Below are positions 56,609-64,000 of a stretch of 64,000 nucleotides of DNA, in pieces; position 1 is the stretch's first letter; each line of letters starts with the position of its first letter. The notes beneath the pieces are model-generated. The model was not told the DNA's origin. It ran no database searches and saw only the letters and a program-made list of their open reading frames with translations. This DNA comes from Ophiocordyceps camponoti-saundersi (nom. inval.) (lineage: Eukaryota; Ascomycota; Sordariomycetes; Hypocreales; Ophiocordycipitaceae): assembly GCA_003339415.1 (NCBI GenBank), contig PDHQ01000117.1, forward strand, positions 1 through 64,000, read 5' to 3'. The position numbers and the translations under genes were made by a program.

Positions 56609-57216
56609 ATGCCGGAGAGAGTGAAGCGCACATTCGGCAGTGGCGAGATTCAACAGCTACCAGAGCTTTGCCTTCAGTACCCCATGGCCGGAATCAAGAT
56701 GGCGGTGCAGCCGCCGCGGCGAAGTCAAGCCGGCTCTCACTTGCATCCGCCCATCATGGCTAAACAGACGGTACGGGGACCCGACAACGGCGTCGATTAC
56801 TTCGCGACCGTCACTGTCGTCGACCGGCAGGGCTCCGTCGTCGACGGCTACCTCCAAGGCACCAAGGCCGTTAGCAGATTCGAGATCTCCGGTTCCAAGC
56901 CTGGGTCCAGGTCTTTCGTCTTCCCCTTCACAGATCTGTCGATATCATATCCCGGCACATACACTGTACGCGTCGACATCTATCAGTTCCTGCCTGGTGA
57001 CTACGCCGGCGCCGCCCTAATCGATCAGCTCCATACAAAGCCGATTTCAGTTTTGGAGGCGCCGACACCTCGAGAAAGCCCTTGTGAGCGCATGACAGCC
57101 TCCGCTACCGGCTGAAACACAGGAGACGATCGCTAACATGTAACTGTCCAGCTTCCGATGAACGTTCGGTGATGCGCAAGGCTCGGGAGGCAGGTGTCCC
57201 TTTGCTTACAACATAA
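56609..57216 (+). CDS. velvet-domain regulator (VelC/VosA-like)
   Basis: Exons 56609-57083 and 57152-57216, 179 aa, 68-nt phase 1 intron. Velvet factors are NF-kB-like DNA-binding proteins controlling development and secondary metabolism. Visible velvet blocks: GIKMAVQPPRRSQAGSHLHP and PPIMAK, DYFATVTVVDRQGSVVDG, SFVFPFTDLSISYPGTYTVR, then the end motif SDERSVMRKAREAGVPL in exon 2. The protein is short, nearly the velvet domain alone, with no long Pro/Ser tail or obvious extra NLS. It is closer to VelC/VosA types than to VeA; exact subfamily needs a tree. Upstream in-frame Met codons exist but lie in pyrimidine-rich leader. Confidence 0.88.
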
Positions 57217-58685
57217 TGATCTAACAGCGAAGTGTTGTGGCGTCATGTCTAAGATTTTCTTGGTTTCTCTGGGTCTGCAGTTTTTTTTTGGTCTGTCGAT
57301 GATACATTTGTCCTTTCAACTGGTTCGGCGATGTTAAAGTCGAAAGGTAAGGACATGTGAGGAAAAAAGGAGCCGTCTAATGATGCCAACCCAGCTGAGC
57401 ACAGTCTTCAATCTACGAGATGCTGGGATTTGAACGGCGCTGGAAGATTTGCGAGCAGGCATGATAGAAGATGGTTAAGTGAGACTTCAGAGTCGAGGAA
57501 ATTGGTAAAAAGAAAGCAATTTTTTAGACTCGACCGTGAGAAAAGGAAACATTGCTTTCACATCAATTCGTAATGGCACAGAAATCCACAATCAAGTGTT
57601 AAAATCTTACACGCCCGATGATCGGCTACGATCCGCTCCCGATCAATAGCTAGCTTTCGTCATCAAAGCCGTGAAATGAATAGGTACCGCGTCGCCCTAC
57701 TTCTGGAACAAGAGGCAGAAGTAGAGAAGAAGGCGAAGGCAAGTACCAAGGAAGCGGGGCGGAGGGGAGGGGAGGGGAGAGAGGGAGAGAGAGAGAGAGA
57801 ACATGAGAGGGAGTGTGTGCCTGTCACACCCTCGCCCGACAAGATGAGCCGAAGTCTTTCGGAGACTCGGGCCCGCGCCGCCCTATAATCCCGAAAGATA
57901 GAGGTCTGCCCGGCCTAACTGGCTCGTACAAAGTCTCACTTGTGCCACCGTTATTGAGGCTGAAAGTTGTTCCTGAGAGAACGTTGTGTATGTATAACAG
58001 CCAAGTGAACCGCTGGGTGCGGGAGATCGGCCGAGGAGACACACGACTTACTTTGTAGCTCGACGAGGAGTAGATACGAGATTCCGATGCTGTTGAGACA
58101 AGCTGACCCCGAGTCCGTCTCACGCAGCTGTCAAAGCGGCATGCGGCTCCTCTCCTTGCCTAGGTATGCATCTTGCTCTCTCGTCAACACCTGCATTAAC
58201 CAGCGATCTGACAGGTTTGTAAGGCTCAGCGTAGTGCGGATATACCTGAATATTAAAGAAGTGACCTGCAGATACTGCGTTCGCTCCTCGCACCTACGGA
58301 TACAGCTTTTCTCCTACTACAATCCGTACCTTCGTAGTAGTATGAAGAGAATGCTTAAGAGGAGCGCAATGAGCGATGTGCGATGATGCGTCATGGTCGT
58401 GTCGCTAGGTCACGTGACGCATATCTTGTCCCCTCGAATCGCTCGAGATAAGCGACTTTGTAGGCATCTGCTGGGCCGAGCAGGGCACCTGCTTATCGGG
58501 GCTTGCAGCCCGGTAAATGTTAGCGCAGATGTACATATCCCCCCCTCCCTTCTTCACCCTGCTGGATCCCAATCATCCTCACCACCTTAGCCTCTTCTCT
58601 CAAACCACCCACCATCAATCAGATCATCGTTAAGATCCTCCCTCCAACGTCCCTCCGCCCGATCCTGACCGGAGCCCCTTCCAAG
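57217..58685. other. intergenic
   Basis: Holds a G/A-rich microsatellite (57761-57802) and a T run near 57283; the last 150 nt are pyrimidine-rich leader of the next gene. No gene recognised. Confidence 0.55.
57761..57802. repeat. (GGGGA)n/(GA)n purine repeat
   Basis: GGAGGGGAGGGGAGGGGAGA running into GA dinucleotides. Confidence 0.9.
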
Positions 58686-59745
58686 ATGGTGTATTACTTC
58701 ACCTCCAACGTCGTCGACCCGCCTGCCACTATCTATGTCGGCAAAGACAAGTTTGAGAGTTGGCAGCCTTGGCGCCTTCCCCTCCCACACCTCCCGCCGT
58801 ATCTAACCTGCGCGGCTCAGACGAGGACCTGATCAAGTTTGGCTGGAACCAGGATGTCTGGTGGGCGCTCCGAAAATGTTGCTAGGTACTCATGATGACC
58901 TTCTAATGGCGGCACCTGCTTTTCCAGGGTAAGAAGAGAGGATGCCTCGCTCGACGCCATGGTTCTCTGGCTCACGGCAACGCATCATCAGTTTCATGTC
59001 GATAAGCTGTCCAGTGCTCACGTCTACCTCCGCATGCAAGATGGCCAAACTTGGGATACCATCGACGATAATCTCATCACAGACCTCGCTCAGCTGACCA
59101 AGGCCAATTCCATCGAAGGCACGCATCATTCTCTGACTTATCTTTCACCTGCTCAATCTCACGTTGACTCAAGATTGGAACAAAGGCTGACCACGCGACC
59201 CCACCGTAAAAGGCAACAAAAAGGACAACATAGCGATAGTTTACACGCCCTGGTCCAACCTCAAAAAAACCGATGCCATGGAGGTCGGTCAAGTCAGCTA
59301 TAAGGACCAAAGAGAGGTCCGAAACACCAGGCAGAGCATTCGTAGAGGCACGCACTGCTGACCAGTGTGCGACTTTTCAAACAGGTTAAGCGCGTGCTAG
59401 TCGCACAACGTGAAAACGCAATCGTCAACCGCCTCAACAAGACAAAGGTCGAGAAGAAGCCCGACCTGCAACGGGAGCGAGACGATCGGTTGAAAGAGCT
59501 GCGGAGGAGAGACCAGGAGGTACAGAACCAACGCGTCAGTCTCCCTTGGCCCGACTTTCTTTTGCTGCGGCTCGTGACTAATGAACATCTCATAACAGAG
59601 AAAAGAAGAGGCCAGACAAGCTCAGGAGTGGAAGGAGAAGAAGTGGCAAAAGGATCACGCTTACGACGATATGTTCACAGAGGACAACATGGCAGCGTCT
59701 AGCAACCAAGAACGAGGCGCTGACTGGGAGGACGACTTCATGTAA
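58686..59745 (+). CDS. CCDC25 homologue (NFACT-R/DUF814 domain) with an apparent 1-nt exon
   Basis: Exons 58686-58758, 58821-58860, 58928 (one base), 58992-59118, 59213-59316, 59385-59534, 59599-59745 give 213 aa, as long as CCDC25. It starts [24 protein letters not shown], then [27 protein letters not shown], the NFACT-R domain linked to tRNA/nascent chain binding, [29 protein letters not shown] and a charged coiled coil ending ADWEDDFM. Codon TGG of DVW needs TG from exon 2 plus one G between an acceptor (TTTTCCAG) and a donor (GTAAGA). The 59119-59212 intron starts GCACGC, a GC-AG intron. Human CCDC25 binds extracellular trap DNA; fungal role unknown. Confidence 0.88.
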
Positions 59746-59944
59746 AGACCAAGTACATAGAGATTGAGACCCAAAAGTGACATGAATGACGAAAAAACAT
59801 ATGTTGACGCTCCTTTATTTGAACATCTTCGCTCTGCCTCTAGACCTTTCTGTTCATATGAGATATCTCTCAGCTGAAGCCATGTTCTTCATCAGCTCTA
59901 TACGTACGTTTGTACATACCTACCTAGCAGCACCGCGCAAGCCT

Positions 59945-62900
59945 CTAGGTTACGCCGACTCTCTGGCACTTGCCGATGCTCAATTCCTCCATTTTATTCG
60001 CGAGACCCTCGAATTCGCTTGTTTGGCCCAAGCCAACGAGCTTCGACGCATCCTGTTGGTTCATGGTGAGCCTCGGCATGCCTGTTGATGAGTGCATCAT
60101 CCCGAGTGTCATCTGAGCGGCCTGAACACGCTCTTCGCAGCGGCTTTTCTCCGAGCCCATAGTCATCGTCTGCTCCTCGGCCTTGCTCTTGCCACCATGA
60201 CCACCTGTATCGCGGATTATCTCGAAAGGCTCACCGCCTGGCAGCTTAACCTCGGTAGCGTCGACCGTCTGGGCGACATCAAGGAGTAGCACGTCCATAG
60301 GACAGATGTAAGCGACACGCTTCCGTTGGCTCCAAGCCAATATGTGACCACACAGCTGCCCGCTACGACGGTCAACCACCCAAGCACCGCTGTCTCCAGG
60401 TATTCCGAGACTACGGTGTGCGCCCTCCTCGGCGAACTCGCGCGAGCTAGCGATCTCGTACGTATGACTGGGCGACGTTCGGCCGTAGATTTTAACCGTG
60501 GTCAGAGCGGGCAGGATCTGGCCAGTTTGGATGCCGCTCGTCCGCGCCACGCATTGCACCTCCATGCCCGGTAGCGATGATGACGGCGCGACAGAGGTCG
60601 GCCGCAGATCCGCGGCATCGTCATGGTGGATCGACAATCCGTGGTTCACGGCGCGAGGAATTCGGTTATCGTCGGGTAGTCTTCCGTCAGAGAATCTGAA
60701 CAAAGCCCAATCCACCTCATGAACCAACCCGTTGACCTGCTTGCGCCGGATTCCGCTGGAAGCGAACACCCTGCCCAGGTGGAACGAGTCAATGTGATCT
60801 TCGTTTCTGGTCTCGGCACAGGGATAAAAGTCGTCTCTGACGTCGTCCAGCGCCGGCTGAGTGACCAGATATCCATCGCCGCATCCCGGCTCGATGCCCG
60901 GTACGTCGCCCGGCTCAAATTCGTCATGAGCCTCTGAGTCATCTTCGCCGTAGTCGCTCGTTACGTCGGAACCGGAATACGGTTCGGGCTCAGCTTCCGA
61001 TAACGCTTGGGCAACGTCATCGTCGGTAGCGTCACACTCATGGGTCAAATTGGAAGACCACCGCTGGTCGACCGCAGCGCTACTGCGCAACGTGTCATGG
61101 TGTCCGAGCTCGCGCTCCGGCTCATCCACCATGTGATGAACCGTCATACCATAGGGCTGGCCGTCGACAATGACGAGGCCGCCAAAGCTGACGGGTGGTA
61201 GGTGGCGATAGCCAATCCACGCGCCGATGCTTGCACCGTTGCCGGGACGTTCCTGGTAGTCTGGGTTGACAGCCGCATCCTCGCTGTCGTCTGACACGGA
61301 GCCGCAACCCGGGTCCGAGCCCGAACGATTCGTCGGTGCAGCGGGTGCGGTGACGGGCTTTGCTTGCCTGCGCGATCGGATGACGTGCCCTCTGCAAACT
61401 CGAACGCCGATGCCGACGCTCTCATCAAAGAGCTCAACAAAGCGCTTCTTCAAGATAGCTCGCACCTTGGAAACAGATGTGCAGACGATCAGAGCCGTAG
61501 GCCGTGCTTTACTGGGGCTCGGCCCGACAGATTCAAGAGAGACTTCTACAGACTCTGGGTGCTTGCGATAAAAATGACGGAGGGCGTGATTAATTTGCGG
61601 CATAAGGGACGTATTCCACCTCTCGACCACGTCGGGCGCAAGAGGCACATGCGGGTAAAGCCTCATTTTGGTCTCACACTTCTCGACTGTCTCTTGGCCG
61701 AGGTTACCTAGGAAGATTAGTACGATGATGAGTTGAAGTGCAGGGATCAGGGACTAAATACCGTGGCTCTGGGACTCGACCGCATCAACCCTCTCCGACT
61801 GCTGAGTTGTGACGGGCTCGGGCGCCGTGAGAGCCCTCCTCCGGTCACCGGCGGCTGACGCGTTTGAAGTATAATCTCTGGCTTCATTGGCCTTCTCCGA
61901 GGCTTTCTGTTTCTCCGAGCCGTCTTTGTGCAGCTGCAGGCTGAGTCGCCACTCGAGCCCGTTCAAGCTGTCCAAGGCGGAGCAGGTCTCAAGGTATCGG
62001 CTTACGCGTACCTGAACGGCCGAGAGGAGTGCCTCACTGGAAGTGCAACCTGGAGCGTCGACATCAAAGGAATGCCAGCAAGCCTGCGTAGCCTGGACAA
62101 ACAGCCCACCACACTTGATTGCCAGGCGATGCAACAGAGTGTCCGGGGACGAGAGGTCGGAGGCGAGAGTGTCGAGCTTGACCCAAAGTCCTATCGACAG
62201 AAGCGCCATGGCCAAGGAATAGAAGTCCAGGACGCGCTCCTCCGTCAGCTTGTCCAGCGGGCAGCCTCGGCTGGGGCGAACATCTCCTGAGTGACGCCAA
62301 AGGGACGGGCTGTAGGCGGTCGAGCCATCGGGAAACAAATCAAAGGAAGAGACGAGCGGGCGTCGAACGTCGACTGGCTCATGGACGGCGCCGTGTTCAC
62401 TGGAGACATCGGGGGAGAACAGGATATTTCGATCGTTGAGGTTACCGTGGGTGATTCCCCGGGCATGCATGTCAAAGACGGTGTTTGCGAGGTTAAAGGC
62501 CAGCCTCATCTTGACCTCAAGCGGCGGTTCCGATTGGGAACGTGAGAGAAGGTCGCCGAGAGTGAACAGTTTGTAAGACGTGGACTTGGAGATGCTGTCA
62601 GGCGAAAGGACGTGGAAACACGGAGGGAAGCGGTAGACAAGACCCAGCCGCGCATTGTCCATATCTTCAAAGTAGCCCACAAGACGCGGCAGGCCAGTCC
62701 AAGAGCCGAAAGCGCACTGCGGGTCCTGTTGGAGACCTGCCGACAGTCTTTCAAAGCGAGCCATGTCGGGCATGATGCCAGTAGTTGCATAGATGGGATC
62801 GAAAGCGGTATACTCGAGCAGGAGAGGCGCCTGAGACTCGTAGACAGAGCATCGAGGTAAATCAGAATAGGGGGCCTTGACCAAGAGAACAACGTGCCTG

Positions 62901-63526
62901 AGGGGCTCGTCATCGGATGGTGCAACGGGCATCAGGCGAGTCAGGGAGCTCGGGTCGATATGGCGAGGCGTCTGAACGCGGCTCGACTCGAAGAGTCGGG
63001 GATCATCGGCAGCCTTGTAGCCAATCCTGGACATGCAGCGAGTTATGGCGGTACGGGGGCGAGAACGGGAAAGATCGTAGAGGGTCTCGATGGATACGGT
63101 GAGATCGCGGACGAGGTCCTCGAAGCGAGCCTTGTCCCAACGAACGAGCTGGGGCTTTCTGTCCGGAGACGAGTGAGATTGGCTAGCAAGGCACTTGGAA
63201 GCCAGCCAGAGAGCTTCAGCCTCGGCCAATATGTCCTTAATAGTGGACATTATGCTGGCGACGACGTCACTCAGACCGGCTCGGGACAAAGCGTGATCGA
63301 TATCGGTAGACTGAGCAGAGTCAGACCACTCTAAGCCCCAACTGACGAGGCGGTCCTTTTGAATGCGCATTTTACGGTGCAAGGTTTTGATGTCGGGGTC
63401 ATCATCTTCATTGCGGAGGGGCTCGTGGACAAAGTCGGTAGATTTCTTGGTGTCGCTGTAGAGGCGGGTCAGGCGGCGATGGAAGGACAGCTGTAGGCCA
63501 GCCATGGGTAACGAGGTAGAGCTCAT
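59945..63526 (-). CDS. HeLo-like / pseudokinase / trypsin-like serine protease fusion
   Basis: Exons 63526-61762 and 61707-59945 joined by a 54-nt phase 1 intron (GTATTT donor, CGTACTAATC branch, TTCCTAG acceptor), 1175 aa. Residues 1-130 resemble a HeLo-type helical domain ([32 protein letters not shown]). Residues about 205-500 are kinase-like, with [11 protein letters not shown] in place of HRD..N, so the catalytic Asp is lost. A linker domain ([29 protein letters not shown]) precedes a protease part: MTVHHMVD (His about 779), VDWALFRF (Asp about 921), [10 protein letters not shown] (Ser about 1028), with a long acidic insert between His and Asp. The C-terminal 100 residues are Met/Gln-rich. 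HeLo domains drive fungal cell death; role here is inference. A two-gene reading is possible but the splice fits exactly. Confidence 0.78.
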
Positions 63527-64000
63527 GGTAGCGAGGGCTAGAGGAATGCAGTACTCCCATGGGTCAGGCGAAGGAGCTCACGGGCAGAGCATGGCCGTGG
63601 TGGGTGAAGGCTCAGAGGAGAGATATTGGATGAAACAGATAGTTAACGGACAGGGAGAGACGGAGAGATAGACGAGGAGAGACAGGAAGAAGATGAAAGA
63701 AGATAGGGGGGAAGCAAGGAGAGAGAAGAAAAAGAGGGACGAGAAAAAGGGGAGCCCTCAGAGATGTAAGGAGGAGAGGCACAGCTTTGTATCCGTGGAA
63801 CGACAAGGACAATGGAGTTGCAGCTTGTGGTGGTGACTGGTGAATGCTCAAGAGGTTGCTGCCTGTGCTGGAGCAAGTCTCAGTAGCCCGCGCGACCTAG
63901 AATGCTGCTGCCTGGCGCCGCCGGCTGCTGATTGGCTGTTCGTCGGACCCCGCACCTAAAAGGTTGCCCGACGTCGCGGATAAAGTCACGTGACTCGGAA
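63527..64000. other. promoter region with homopurine tract
   Basis: Upstream of the fusion gene. A GA-rich stretch (about 63645-63760) forms a CT-rich leader on the coding strand. No other gene seen before the window ends. Confidence 0.5.

Noticed and set aside
61707..61754. treating the pseudokinase and protease ORFs as two separate genes
   Set aside because: Only about 90 nt separate them, there is no room for a promoter, and a phase-matched intron joins them exactly.

Overview
The window is nuclear DNA of a filamentous ascomycete, most likely a sordariomycete of the Hypocreales. Genes carry short (about 48-175 nt) GT-AG introns with CTAAC/CTGAC-like branch sites. The gene set is typical of Pezizomycotina: a velvet factor, an ApsB/Mto1-type CM1 protein, a siderophore transacylase, a GH47 mannosidase and a Zn2Cys6 factor. 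Several secreted Cys-rich proteins suggest a host-associated, perhaps insect-associated, life style; that last point is inference. Gene models below were spliced by hand; intron phases were checked and every complete model has a coding length divisible by three. Positions may be off by a base at some ends. Layout: arginase (1575-2943,+); four-TM MARVEL-like protein (3740-4488,+); 76-aa conserved small protein (5128-5486,+); 1429-aa CM1 coiled-coil protein (6011-10383,+); GH47 alpha-mannosidase (11520-13374,+); a decayed paralogue and an intact unknown gene (13586-15206,-); a possible broken gene (16050-16662,+); a type II membrane glycosyltransferase (16738-18102,-); a divergent pair of predicted secreted proteins, a Cys-rich tandem-repeat protein (19741-21054,-) and a CX5R phosphatase-like protein with a repetitive acidic tail (21902-24827,+); six-exon FGAM synthase (25411-29784,+). 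Then: siderophore acyltransferase (30085-31571,-), mitochondrial calcium uniporter (32090-33558,-), secreted Cys-rich protein (34949-35494,+), Mn-SOD (35880-36749,+), APH-like kinase homologue (36847-38064,-), Zn2Cys6 factor (41133-42877,+), multicopper oxidase (45574-47994,-), five-exon small secreted protein (49634-50179,+), LipA/NB-ARC-type conserved protein (50536-52290,-), M24 X-Pro peptidase with a possible mitochondrial leader (52600-54416,-), velvet factor (56609-57216,+), CCDC25 homologue (58686-59745,+), and a large HeLo-like/pseudokinase/serine-protease fusion (59945-63526,-). Most promising points: (1) two long minus-strand ORFs at 59945-63526 join through a phase-matched 54-nt intron into one 1175-aa protein with a HeLo-like N-terminus, a degenerate kinase and a trypsin-like His-Asp-Ser protease, a plausible cell-death or immune effector; (2) the CCDC25 gene appears to need a 1-nt micro-exon at 58928; (3) three GC-AG introns occur in the window; (4) the divergent secreted pair around 21.0-21.9 kb looks like effector candidates. 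Intergenic DNA is rich in homopurine tracts, poly-G runs and TACCTAGGTA-type palindromes.
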